In this document: positions 35,037 through 43,444 of the stretch, one piece after another
Numbering within the stretch: position 1 is the first letter of the stretch
How the letters are laid out: each line of letters begins with the position of its first letter
From: Candidatus Collinsella stercoripullorum
GTDB taxonomy: Bacteria; Actinomycetota; Coriobacteriia; Coriobacteriales; Coriobacteriaceae
NCBI GenBank assembly: GCA_019117005.1
Contig: DXAO01000014.1
Coordinates: 124,001 to 188,000 of the forward strand
DNA: 64,000 nt
Direction: 5' to 3'
Position numbers and translations under genes: made by a program
The notes under the pieces: model-generated
The model's input: the letters and a program-made list of their open reading frames with translations, nothing else
Databases searched by the model: none
What the model was told of the DNA's origin: nothing

Positions 35037-35918
35037 ATGACGCATCTGATCGAGGCGACCGGCCTCACGAAGCATTACGAGGGGTTCTCGCTGGACGGCG
35101 TGGACCTGACGGTGGACGACGGGGAGGTCGTCGGGTTCGTCGGCAAGAACGGTGCCGGCAAGTCCACCACCATCAAGGCGCTCCTCGGCCTGATCGGCGT
35201 CGACGCCGGCGAGGCCCGCCTGCTGGGCCAGGTGTCGACCGGCGGCGATCTCGCGCCCGAGGTGCGGGAGCGCATCGGCGTGGTGTTCGACACCGTCTCC
35301 GTCCCGCCCCATCTCAAGGTGGGCGATGTGGGCCGCCTGTACGGCCGTGCCTTCCGCACATGGGAGGGGCACGCCTTCGCGCGCCGCCTCAAGGACTTCG
35401 GCCTGGACGCCGGCAAGCAGGTCAAGGAGCTCTCGCGCGGCATGGGCATGAAGCTCAGCCTCGCCTGCGCGCTCAGCCACGGCTCGAGCCTGCTCATCCT
35501 GGACGAGGCGACCGCCGGGCTGGATCCCATGGCGCGCGAGGAGGTCCTCGACATGCTGCGCGACTTCGTCGCCGCGCCGGGGAGGGCGATCCTCATGTCG
35601 AGCCATATCACGAGCGACCTCGAGCGCATCGCCGACCGCGTGGTCTGCATCGACGAGGGGCGCATCGTCTTCGACCTCGCCAAGGACGCGATCATCGACG
35701 AGATGGGCGTGGCGCGCTGCCGCGTGGCGGATTTCGAGCGGATCGCCTCGAGCGGCTTCGTGCCCGAGTCCGAGCTGCGCTACCAGCGCAACGAGTACGG
35801 CATCGACGTGCTGGTGCCCGACCGCTACGACTTCGCCCGGCGCTTCCCGGACGTGCCCTGCGACCGTATGACCATCGACGACTACATGACCTTGATGCTG
35901 AAGGGCGGTGTGCGATAG
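35037..35918 (+). CDS. ABC transporter ATP-binding protein (YtrB/CcmA type)
   Basis: The 293-residue ATPase has Walker A GKNGAGKSTT, Walker B LLILDEATAGLDP and a variant signature (LSRGMGMKLSLACAL). This is typical of ATPases paired with ABC-2 type permeases under YtrA-like control. The C-terminal 80 residues form an accessory domain. I chose ATG 35037 (GGAG nine bases upstream). An in-frame ATG at 34950 overlapping the regulator's stop is less likely but could couple translation. It pairs with the permease that begins directly after its stop. Confidence 0.92.
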   Translation: MTHLIEATGLTKHYEGFSLDGVDLTVDDGEVVGFVGKNGAGKSTTIKALLGLIGVDAGEARLLGQVSTGGDLAPEVRERIGVVFDTVSVPPHLKVGDVGRLYGRAFRTWEGHAFARRLKDFGLDAGKQVKELSRGMGMKLSLACALSHGSSLLILDEATAGLDPMAREEVLDMLRDFVAAPGRAILMSSHITSDLERIADRVVCIDEGRIVFDLAKDAIIDEMGVARCRVADFERIASSGFVPESELRYQRNEYGIDVLVPDRYDFARRFPDVPCDRMTIDDYMTLMLKGGVR

Positions 35919-36641
35919 ATGAAGCGCGCGTACCTGATCGAGATGACGGTTCTGAAGGACTACATGCGCCAGCTGATCCCGCTCGGGTTCTTCGTGGCGT
36001 TCTGCATCAGCCTCGGCATGCAGTCGATCGTGGCGGCGCCCGCGGTCATCACCATGCTGGACTTCATGATGGGCTCGATGGCCGCGGCGGCGTACGACGA
36101 GCAGAACAACTGGGGCCTGTTCCGGCTCACGATGCCCGTGACGCGCCGCGACGTGGTGCTCGCCCGCTACGCCGTGATCCTCACCCTCGGCTGCACGGGC
36201 ATGGCGATCGGCCTGCTCGCGGCGGCGGTGCTGACGGGGGTTGCGAGCGCGGTGGAGCTTCCCGGCGGCCTCTCGTCGATCCTGGCGTTCGACCCCGGCA
36301 CCGTCCTCGGCATGCTGTTCGCATCCTTCTTCTGCATGTTCATGGGCTCGGCGGTCGCGAGCGTCATCACGCCGGTGTACTTCCGGTTCGGGCAGACCAA
36401 GGCCACCCAGTACCTCCCCATGATGACCGTCCTCATCTTCATCATCCCGATGCTGATTATCGGAAGCGGCGTGCTGGATGAAGCAGCCGTCTCCATGGAG
36501 ACGCTCGCCGAGCTGCTGAAGCTCATCGAGACTCCGGCGGGCACCGCGGCGTGCATGGCGGTCTTCGCGGCGGCGTCCCTGGTCGTGCTGGGCATCTCGG
36601 CGGCGGTGTCGCTCAGGATCTACGCCCGCCGCGAGCTGTAG
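35919..36641 (+). CDS. ABC-2 type permease
   Basis: The 240-residue membrane protein has about six helices and no ATPase domain. It begins immediately after the ATPase stop. The helix 2-3 region contains NNWGLFRLTMPVTRRDVVLARY, the cytoplasmic coupling element usual in ABC-2 permeases (LPVSRxxxVxxKY). It forms a complete GntR-ATPase-permease cassette, probably exporting a hydrophobic or antimicrobial compound or responding to envelope stress. Substrate is not deducible. It is bounded downstream by palindrome copy B. Confidence 0.9.
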   Translation: MKRAYLIEMTVLKDYMRQLIPLGFFVAFCISLGMQSIVAAPAVITMLDFMMGSMAAAAYDEQNNWGLFRLTMPVTRRDVVLARYAVILTLGCTGMAIGLLAAAVLTGVASAVELPGGLSSILAFDPGTVLGMLFASFFCMFMGSAVASVITPVYFRFGQTKATQYLPMMTVLIFIIPMLIIGSGVLDEAAVSMETLAELLKLIETPAGTAACMAVFAAASLVVLGISAAVSLRIYARREL

Positions 36642-36653
36642 CACCGACGGGTG

Positions 36654-36757
36654 CGGGAAAATGGGGACAGGCTGGGAAAATAGGGACAGGCACTTTTTTC
36701 CCAGCCGTGGGAAAAAAGTGCCTGTCCCTATTTTCCCAGCCTGTCCCCATTTTCCCG
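36654..36757. repeat. REP-like palindrome, copy B
   Basis: Perfect 50-base arms (36654-36703, 36708-36757) enclose a four-base loop. Each arm contains two tandem versions of GGGAAAATnGGGACAGG. It lies 13 bases after the permease stop and may also act as its terminator. Up to 36872 nothing else is seen. Confidence 0.9.
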
Positions 36758-36872
36758 GTCTGTCCCCGATTTCCCATCTCGCGACTGCTGTGGCGAGAAC
36801 GGGGTACCCGGTACAACGGATACCGATTCACGGGCCGGCTCGGGCCGACCGCGTCCATGGGAGGGATGCGTC

Positions 36873-37406
36873 ATGAGGATTCTGATCGCGTACAACAGCC
36901 GCGGGGGAAACACCAAGCAGGTGGCTGAGTCGCTGCAGAGGGCACTCGCCCAAGCGGGTGCCGAGGTCGATATCGCGGAGGTGACCGCGGGGACCGTCGA
37001 GGAGGTCTGCGGGCGCGTCGGGGAAGCCGACGCGGTGCTCGCCGGCTTCTGGTGCGACAAGGGCACCTGCACCGCCGAGATGGACGAGCTGCTCGCGCAT
37101 CTCGGCGGCAAGCGCGTGTTCCTGTTCGGCACCGCCGGATTCGGCGGCGCGCCCGAGTATTTCGACCGCATCCTCTCCGGTGTGCGGGCGAAGCTGCCCG
37201 ACGGCGCCGCCTACGCGGGAGGGGCCATGTGCCAGGGCAGGATGGGCGAGGGGGTGCGCCGCCGCTACGAGGCGATGCTCGAGCAGAACCCCGGCGACGC
37301 CCGCGTCCAGGGGATGATCGCGAACTTCGACGCCGCGCTCGCCCACCCCGATGCCGACGACCTCGACCGCATCGCCGCGGCGGCCCGTGAGGCGCTCGGC
37401 TTCTAA
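36873..37406 (+). CDS. flavodoxin-family protein
   Basis: The 177-residue protein starts with the flavodoxin strand and phosphate loop (ILIAYNSRGGNTKQVA) that binds FMN. It continues with GFWCDKGTCTAEMDELL and VFLFGTAGFGG, as in Flavodoxin_3-type proteins of anaerobes. These act as low-potential electron carriers or small reductase partners. The partner enzyme is not in the window. The gene sits alone between palindrome copies B and C, as if carried in as a cassette. GGGAGGGATGCGTC precedes the ATG. Confidence 0.85.
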   Translation: MRILIAYNSRGGNTKQVAESLQRALAQAGAEVDIAEVTAGTVEEVCGRVGEADAVLAGFWCDKGTCTAEMDELLAHLGGKRVFLFGTAGFGGAPEYFDRILSGVRAKLPDGAAYAGGAMCQGRMGEGVRRRYEAMLEQNPGDARVQGMIANFDAALAHPDADDLDRIAAAAREALGF

Positions 37407-37440
37407 CCTCCGCTCGGAACTCGCGGGGAAATCGCGGGCC

Positions 37441-37505
37441 GGGAAAATAGGGACAGGCACTTTTTTCCCAACGGGTGGGAAAAAAGTGCCTGTCCCTATT
37501 TTCCC
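37441..37505. repeat. REP-like palindrome, copy C
   Basis: Perfect 30-base arms (37441-37470, 37476-37505) enclose a five-base loop, with the same core sequence as copies A and B but without the outer repeat. Confidence 0.9.
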
Positions 37506-37523
37506 ATGTTCCCGGCGAAACGA

Positions 37524-37560
37524 ACGGGGCCGGACGAGCTGCGTGCTCGTCCGGCCCCGT
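37524..37560. terminator. hairpin ending the sulfatase gene
   Basis: A perfect stem, ACGGGGCCGGACGAG with its complement, lies just after the minus-strand stop at 37584. Only short T content follows on the minus side. It probably serves both strands. Confidence 0.6.
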
Positions 37561-37583
37561 CGCCGTCGGCCTGTGTCCGGCCG

Positions 37584-39794
37584 TCACTTGATCTTCGTCG
37601 TGCCCGGTGCGAGGTTCGGGTCGGTCTCGTTCGCCGCGGACTGGTAGCGCTTGGTGTAGATGTCCCGCCCGTCGTAGAACATCTGGTAGTACTCCATGAC
37701 CGCGTAGTCGCCGCGCGCCTGCTCCATGGCCTGCTGCGCCGCATCGCCCCCCTCGACCGAGCTCCCGGTCAGGTACCAGCGCCCCTGGGCGTCGCAGTAG
37801 CCGGCGGAGTTGATCGCGGGCATGGCGTCGCGCAGGCTCGTGAGGGCCTTCTGGTAGTCGCTCATCGGGGCGCCGATGAGCTCCATCAGCTTGGCGCCCA
37901 GGAAGTTGGTGGACAGGTCGTCGACCTCGCTCGTCTGGTCGTTGCCCGCGACGTCGTAGTTCGCCCAGATCACGTAGTCGGTCTGCCACAGGCGCTCCTG
38001 GTGCGTCGCCTCGTCCTCGTCGGTGAACCACAGGTCGTTGAACGTGGACGGGAAGAACGGCTGGTGGTCGCCGAAGAACACCACGATCACCTTGCGGTCG
38101 AGCCGGCTCAGCTGCCCGATGAAGTTCTCGAGCGCGCGGTCGGATTCCTGGATGAGCGAGACGTACTCGTTCACCTCGGAGTTGGTCATGCCGTCGATGG
38201 ACAGGTTCAGCTGCTTGTCGTACGGCATGAGCCCGGTGTTGTAGCCGGAGTGGTTCTGCATGGTCACGTCGAAGATGAACTGCGGGTTGGAGTTGGTGTC
38301 CAGCAGCTCGAGGATCTTGTCGTAGGTCGCCTGGTCGGTCACCATGCCGCGCAGGGTCTCGGCGTCCTGGAAGTCCTCGATCGACAGGAACCGGTCGAAC
38401 CCGAAGTCCTCGTACACGTTCTCGCGGTTCCAGTTGGTCGCGTGGTTGGGGTGCATGGCCACCGTGTCGTACCCGAGGTCCTTGAACTGGGCGGCGAGGT
38501 TCTCGGTGTCCTGGAGGTTGTAGATGGTGTAGGGGTACACGCCCGACCCGAGGTTCGCCATCGAGTTGCCGGTGAGGAACTCGTACTCGGTGTTGGCGGT
38601 GCCGCCGCCGTAGGCGGAGACGTAGAGCTTGCCGCGCGACAGGCAGTCGGACATGCCCTTGAAGTACTCGGGACCGGTGTAGCCGGCGTGGAGCTGCTGG
38701 TAGATGGAGAGGTCGGAGAAGGTCTCGTTCATGATGGTGATGACCGTCGGCTGCTCCTCGGAGAACTGGGACTCGGCGGCGGCGCGCGATTCCGAGGACC
38801 CGGCGCCCTCGTCGTAGGCGGCCGCGTACTCCTCGATGGTGTCCTCCGCGCCCTCGACGGTGTAGTCGTCCGGACGCGGCGGGCGGATGGTCTGGGCGCC
38901 GGAGATGAACGAGGGCAGGAAGCCCTGGCGGTAGTAGCTCTCCAGCGGGCGCCAGGTGTAGACCTGGATGTTCAGGGTGTGGTAGTAGTCGATCAGCGTG
39001 ACGTGCGCGGCGACGCCGGCGATCAGGGCGAGGCCCACGGCCAGGTTGACGACCAGGCCGCGGCGCGTGCGGCGGGAGCGCTCGGGCCGCAGGATCCCGG
39101 CGACCTGGAGGAGCGTCATGGAGACGGCGGCGCAGGCCATGCCGTACAGGCAGAAGGCCGAGAGCGTGTAGCTGTACCCCGTGCCGGCGACGGCGGCGGC
39201 CGTGGACAGGGCGGTCAGGTCGCCCGGGGTGATGGGCATGGACTTGAAGAGGACGACGAAGTACTCGGCGATGCCGATGACGTGGAGCACGAGGGCGATG
39301 CCCGCGGAGATGCCGCCGCGGCGCTGGAAGATGAGGAAGGTGCCGGCCATCACGGCGGTGACGAGCGCCCACTCGAGCATCAGGCACAGCGGGTACATCC
39401 AGGTGATGTCGTGGTTCGAGGGGACCTCGAGCCCGAGCACGGCGAAGAAGCCGGCGACGAGCAGCAGCAGGACGCTCGCGACGAGCGGGTGGGGGAGGCG
39501 CCCCTCCGGCCCGACGAGGGCGAGCGCGCGCTCGGATACGCGGGCGCGGTTGAAGCCCGCCCAGGCGCAGCCGGTGAGCACGACGTTGAGGACGAGGGCG
39601 GACAGCAGGTCGCTCTCGACTAGGCCGATGCCCGACCAGATCGCGATGAACGCCTGGAGGAGCGCGAAGACGACGCCCCATGCGATCGCGTTCGCGGGGA
39701 TGCGGGTGCCGCCGGTGCGCGCGAAGCGCAGGGCGGAGACGGCGGAGAGCGCCGTGAGCACAAGGCCCGCGCAGGTGATGACCGTAATGAGCAT
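37584..39794 (-). CDS. LTA-synthase-like membrane sulfatase
   Basis: The 736-residue protein has about six membrane helices in the first 270 residues, then a large external alkaline-phosphatase/sulfatase domain. Catalytic features are visible: FSDLSIYQQL after ITIMNETF (metal Glu), GGGTANTEYEFLTG with the nucleophilic Thr, AMHPNHATNWNR, and FFGDHQPFFP with metal-binding Asp and His. Proteins of this family add glycerol-phosphate or similar units to lipid anchors or glycans outside the membrane. Which polymer is made here is unknown. AAGGAG lies eight bases before ATG 39794. Confidence 0.9.
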   Translation of the reverse strand: MLITVITCAGLVLTALSAVSALRFARTGGTRIPANAIAWGVVFALLQAFIAIWSGIGLVESDLLSALVLNVVLTGCAWAGFNRARVSERALALVGPEGRLPHPLVASVLLLLVAGFFAVLGLEVPSNHDITWMYPLCLMLEWALVTAVMAGTFLIFQRRGGISAGIALVLHVIGIAEYFVVLFKSMPITPGDLTALSTAAAVAGTGYSYTLSAFCLYGMACAAVSMTLLQVAGILRPERSRRTRRGLVVNLAVGLALIAGVAAHVTLIDYYHTLNIQVYTWRPLESYYRQGFLPSFISGAQTIRPPRPDDYTVEGAEDTIEEYAAAYDEGAGSSESRAAAESQFSEEQPTVITIMNETFSDLSIYQQLHAGYTGPEYFKGMSDCLSRGKLYVSAYGGGTANTEYEFLTGNSMANLGSGVYPYTIYNLQDTENLAAQFKDLGYDTVAMHPNHATNWNRENVYEDFGFDRFLSIEDFQDAETLRGMVTDQATYDKILELLDTNSNPQFIFDVTMQNHSGYNTGLMPYDKQLNLSIDGMTNSEVNEYVSLIQESDRALENFIGQLSRLDRKVIVVFFGDHQPFFPSTFNDLWFTDEDEATHQERLWQTDYVIWANYDVAGNDQTSEVDDLSTNFLGAKLMELIGAPMSDYQKALTSLRDAMPAINSAGYCDAQGRWYLTGSSVEGGDAAQQAMEQARGDYAVMEYYQMFYDGRDIYTKRYQSAANETDPNLAPGTTKIK

Positions 39795-40162
39795 GTGGCA
39801 AACTCCTTCGGATCGCGCCGGCCGGGCGCGGGGCGGGCGCGCGTGAGGGGCGTCGCCCGAGGGTCGCTGACAGGTTCATGACAACGTCTTGATGTTGCGG
39901 AAACCAATGGTACCGTTCGTTTGTCGAGATTCCGTCGATGCGCGCCGCACGGTGCGTAAAATGTGGAGAAACTTAAGGTAGGGCGCCGGTTCGCGCGGGA
40001 TGCCGGTCGCCGGGGCGGCTCCCGCGGCGACGCCCCGGCTCTTTCACGGGGTCGCCGGGGCCGGCTCGACCGGCTCTGCGGCGCGGGCGCCGGCGCAGGC
40101 TCCGGCACGGGCGGGGCCGATTCCGCCGGCCCGAGCGGACCATACAGGGAAGGAGGCCGCGC
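39795..40162. other. intergenic region with divergent promoters
   Basis: It separates the divergent sulfatase and nitroreductase genes. A -10-like TAAAAT at 39957-39962 with TCGATG 16 bases before is a weak promoter for the nitroreductase. The GC-rich stretch 39990-40140 shows no gene. Confidence 0.4.
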
Positions 40163-40960
40163 ATGGAGCGGACGGCATGGAATCAGGGGACCCTCGACCT
40201 CATCGACCGGCGCAGCTCGACGCGCCGGTTCGCCGACGGCGTCGAGGTGACCGACGAGCAGCGCGACGCCGTGCTGCGCGCCGCGTCGCGAGCCCCGACC
40301 GCCGGGGCAATGATGATGTACTCGATCATCGACATCCGCGCGCAGAAGACCCTCGACCGCCTGGCGGTCCTCTGCGACGACCAGCCCATGATCGCCCGCG
40401 CGCCGTGGGCGCTCGTCTTCGTGGTCGACTACTGCAAGTGGATCGACCTGTTCGAGCGCGTCGGGTGCTTCGAGGCGGCGTTCATCGAGCGCACGGGCAT
40501 CGCCGCGCGCCGCGCGCCGGGGCTCGGCGAGTTCGCCATCGCGGCGCAGGACGCGGTGATCGCCGCCCAGAGCGCCGTGATCGCGGCGGAGGCCGTCGGC
40601 CTCGGCACGTGCTACATCGGCGATATCGTGGAGAACGCGGAGAAGGTCCGCGATCTGCTCGACCTGCCGCCGCACACCGTGCCGCTCTCCATGCTCATCT
40701 TGGGCGAGCCCGCCAAGGAACGGCCCGCCACGCCGCACCCGGTGGAGAACCTGGTCATGCCCGAGCGCTACCGCCGGGCGGACGCGGCGACCCTCGACGC
40801 GCAAGTCGCGGAGATGGACGCGCTGTTCCGCCCGCATGCCTCCGAGCCCGGCGAGCGCGTGCTCGACATCTACACCCGCAAGCACACCTCGGACTTCATG
40901 GCCGAGATGGGCCGGTCCATGGAGCGCTGGCTCGCCAACTGGCGCGGGGACCGTCTGTGA
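40163..40960 (+). CDS. nitroreductase-family flavoprotein
   Basis: This 265-residue member of the FMN-dependent nitroreductase fold has RRSSTRRFADGVEV at the start (FMN phosphate contacts), ASRAPTAGAMMMYSI, then IAAQSAVIAAEAVGLGTCYIGDI and LSMLILGEPAKERP. It probably uses NAD(P)H to reduce nitro compounds, quinones or flavins. The physiological substrate is unknown. The extra 50 C-terminal residues are helical. AAGGAGG lies seven bases before the ATG. It is followed by a two-way terminator shared with kup. Confidence 0.9.
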   Translation: MERTAWNQGTLDLIDRRSSTRRFADGVEVTDEQRDAVLRAASRAPTAGAMMMYSIIDIRAQKTLDRLAVLCDDQPMIARAPWALVFVVDYCKWIDLFERVGCFEAAFIERTGIAARRAPGLGEFAIAAQDAVIAAQSAVIAAEAVGLGTCYIGDIVENAEKVRDLLDLPPHTVPLSMLILGEPAKERPATPHPVENLVMPERYRRADAATLDAQVAEMDALFRPHASEPGERVLDIYTRKHTSDFMAEMGRSMERWLANWRGDRL

Positions 40961-41001
40961 GGTGCCTGCCCGCAAGGCGCCTGCCGCGCATCTCAACAGG
41001 G

Positions 41002-41044
41002 AGAACCCGCCGCCCCGGTGGTCTTCGGGACGGCGGGTTCTTTC
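41002..41044. terminator. two-way terminator between nitroreductase and kup genes
   Basis: AGAACCCGCCG pairs with CGGCGGGTTCT, with TTTC on the plus side and CTCCC beyond the stem on the minus side. Confidence 0.7.
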
Positions 41045-41096
41045 ATTCGGCGAGGTCTCTGCTGCGGCGCCGCGTCGGCGCCGGGCGCATCGGGCG

Positions 41097-43136
41097 CTAC
41101 CCCTCCGGGTAGACCCTCGTCAGATGGTCGACCGCCTTGAACTTGGTGAACAGCGGCACGTACTCGTAGATGACGTTGGAGTTCTCAAGGCCGTACCACT
41201 GGACCGGCGAGCCCGCGTGGCGGCGGATCGCGTACTTGAGCGCGATGGCGGAGCGCTCGCTCGCCTCGACATCGGACTCGGGCGCGAGCGTCTTGTACAC
41301 CATGCAGAAGCGGAAGCTGCCGATGGGGCCGGGCGTGTTGTACACCGAGTAGTCGCTCTTCTGCGGGGGCAGCTCGCCGGAGGCGGACAGGTCCCCCACG
41401 ATCTGGCGCAGGTAGGCGTTCACGCGCTGGTTGACCTTGTAGCCCAGGTACAGGTGGACGCGGAACACGTAGTCGGTGCCGAAGTTCTCGACCGAGTACT
41501 CGAAGGTGCGCGGCTCGTCGGTGACCTCGACGTTCAGGAACCAGTACGCCGCGGCGCGCTTGGGGTGCTTGTCGAAGATCGAGTACAGGATGTCGCGGTC
41601 GAGGTAGTCGGTGCGGGTGTTGTTGGTGAGGTAGACCAGGTTGTCGCACAGCTTGTCGTAGGTGCTGTCGTGGCGCAGGCGGTCGAGCTGCTCCAGGTAG
41701 TTGCGGATGGGCAGCAGGTTGGCCTGGCGGCGCTCCACCGCGCTGCCGTTGTACCAGCTCACCATGATGCTCATGATCAGCAGCGCGAGCAGGATGGTGA
41801 AGTAGCCGCCGTGGAAGAACTTGGTGAGGGAGGAGACGAAGAAGAAGCCCTCGAGCGCCACGAAGAACGCGAGGAACACCCAGGGGAAGAGGCGCACGTG
41901 GCGGATCCTATGCAGGTACACGAACAGCAGGACCGTCGTGCACAGCATGGTGATGGTGATGGCAAGGCCGTAGGCCGCCTCCATATGCGCCGAGGACTGG
42001 AACAGCAGCACGACGATGATGCAGCCGACCCACATGACGTTGTTCACCATGGGGATGTAGAGCTGGCCCTTGGTCTCGGCCGGGTAGAACACCTGCATAT
42101 GCGGCATGAGGTCCAGGCGGCTCGCCTCGGAGACGAGCGAGAAGGCGCCGGTGATGAGCGCCTGCGAGGCGATGATGGCCGCGCAGGTGGACAGGATGAC
42201 GCCGAAGGGGCGGATCATGTCGGGCAGCATCTGGAAGAACGGGTTCAGGTCCGCGATGTCGGCGAGCGAGGCGTTGCCGGCGTTGGCGAGCAGCCACGCG
42301 CCCTGCCCCAGGTAGGACAGGATGAGGCAGACCTTCACGAACGGCCAGGTGGCGTAGATGTTGCCGCGGCCCACGTGGCCCATGTCGGAGTAGAGGGCCT
42401 CGGCGCCGGTCGTGGCGAGGAAGCAGCTGCCCAGGATCATGATGCCCGCATGGTTGTTGGGCGACAGCAGGAAGGCGATGCCGCGCAGCGGGTTGAAGGC
42501 GACGAGCACCACGGGGTTCTCGATCACGTGCATGAAGCCGGTGACGCCCAGGAACAGGAACCAGAAGGTCATGACCGGGCCGAACGCGCGGCCGATCTTG
42601 GAGGTGCCGGCACGCTGCACGGCGAACAGCAGGCACACGATGACGAGGGTGATGATCACGACCTTGACCTGGTTGTCGCCGATGACGGCGTGCAGCTCGG
42701 GGATGGTGCGCAGGCCCTCAACGGCCGTGGTGATGGTCACGGCGGGGGTGAGGACGCCGTCGGCGAGCAGCGCGGAGCCGCCGAGCATGGCGGGGATGAT
42801 CAGCCAGCGGGCGCAGCGGCGCACGATGCTGTACAGGGCGAAGATGCCGCCCTCGCCGTGGTTGTCGGCGCGCAGCGAGACGAGGACGTACTTGACGGTG
42901 GTGAGCAGCGTGACCGTCCAGATCACCAGGGACAGGGCGCCGAGGATGAACTCCTCGGTGACGGACATGATGCCGCCCTGCCCCGCGAGCAGCGCCTTGG
43001 TGACGTACATGGGCGAGGTGCCGATGTCACCGTAGACGACTCCCAGGGTGACGAGCATCGCGCCGATGCTGATGGGTATGCCATGGTGTTGCGAGGCGGA
43101 ACGGCCCGAAGCCGATGGCGAGGCTGAATCAGCCAT
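41097..43136 (-). CDS. kup: KUP-family potassium uptake protein
   Basis: The 679-residue membrane protein has twelve helices and a C-terminal cytoplasmic domain of about 200 residues. Family marks near the start are LGVVYGDIGTSPMYV and GGIFALYSIV, then LLADGVLTPAVTITTAVEGL. It imports K+ with protons. Length and motifs are normal. GGGAG lies eight bases before ATG 43136. No c-di-AMP (ydaO) riboswitch was recognised in the leader. Confidence 0.95.
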   Translation of the reverse strand: MADSASPSASGRSASQHHGIPISIGAMLVTLGVVYGDIGTSPMYVTKALLAGQGGIMSVTEEFILGALSLVIWTVTLLTTVKYVLVSLRADNHGEGGIFALYSIVRRCARWLIIPAMLGGSALLADGVLTPAVTITTAVEGLRTIPELHAVIGDNQVKVVIITLVIVCLLFAVQRAGTSKIGRAFGPVMTFWFLFLGVTGFMHVIENPVVLVAFNPLRGIAFLLSPNNHAGIMILGSCFLATTGAEALYSDMGHVGRGNIYATWPFVKVCLILSYLGQGAWLLANAGNASLADIADLNPFFQMLPDMIRPFGVILSTCAAIIASQALITGAFSLVSEASRLDLMPHMQVFYPAETKGQLYIPMVNNVMWVGCIIVVLLFQSSAHMEAAYGLAITITMLCTTVLLFVYLHRIRHVRLFPWVFLAFFVALEGFFFVSSLTKFFHGGYFTILLALLIMSIMVSWYNGSAVERRQANLLPIRNYLEQLDRLRHDSTYDKLCDNLVYLTNNTRTDYLDRDILYSIFDKHPKRAAAYWFLNVEVTDEPRTFEYSVENFGTDYVFRVHLYLGYKVNQRVNAYLRQIVGDLSASGELPPQKSDYSVYNTPGPIGSFRFCMVYKTLAPESDVEASERSAIALKYAIRRHAGSPVQWYGLENSNVIYEYVPLFTKFKAVDHLTRVYPEG

Positions 43137-43444
43137 GGTGGCGACTCCCTAACTCGGTTGACATGTCATCGAATGCGACCGCGTTTCATCGGTCTTAAGC
43201 TGGTAATTATCGGTGGCGTCGCGAAGAAATGCAACCGGCGGGAGCACGGCGTCCTCCGCGGGCCGGGATGTGGCGGGGGCTCGGGCCGTGCCCCGGGACC
43301 CGCTGCGGACGGCCGCGCGCCGCGGGCTGCGCCGATGCCCCCGCGGGGACCCGCCGACCGCCGCGGGCCCCCGCACCCGGCACCGCGTCGGGTGCGGGGC
43401 CGCCTACCGTCCCTCAACCCGCGGTTGTGCGCGGGCGCCCGGCC
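43137..43444. other. intergenic region upstream of kup and downstream of rlmKL
   Basis: It contains the kup leader (43137-43215, AT-richer, probably with its promoter) and about 220 bases of very GC-rich sequence in which I see no gene or known RNA motif. Confidence 0.4.

Noticed and set aside
34361-37505. CRISPR-like array from the recurring palindromes
   Set aside because: Copies are kilobases apart with genes between, are inverted rather than direct repeats, and no cas gene is present.
39620-40996. 458-codon minus-strand frame over the nitroreductase
   Set aside because: It is antisense to a clear nitroreductase and joins into the sulfatase start region in another frame.
43137-43215. c-di-AMP riboswitch before kup
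   Set aside because: The leader is short and lacks the conserved ydaO-type segments I would expect.
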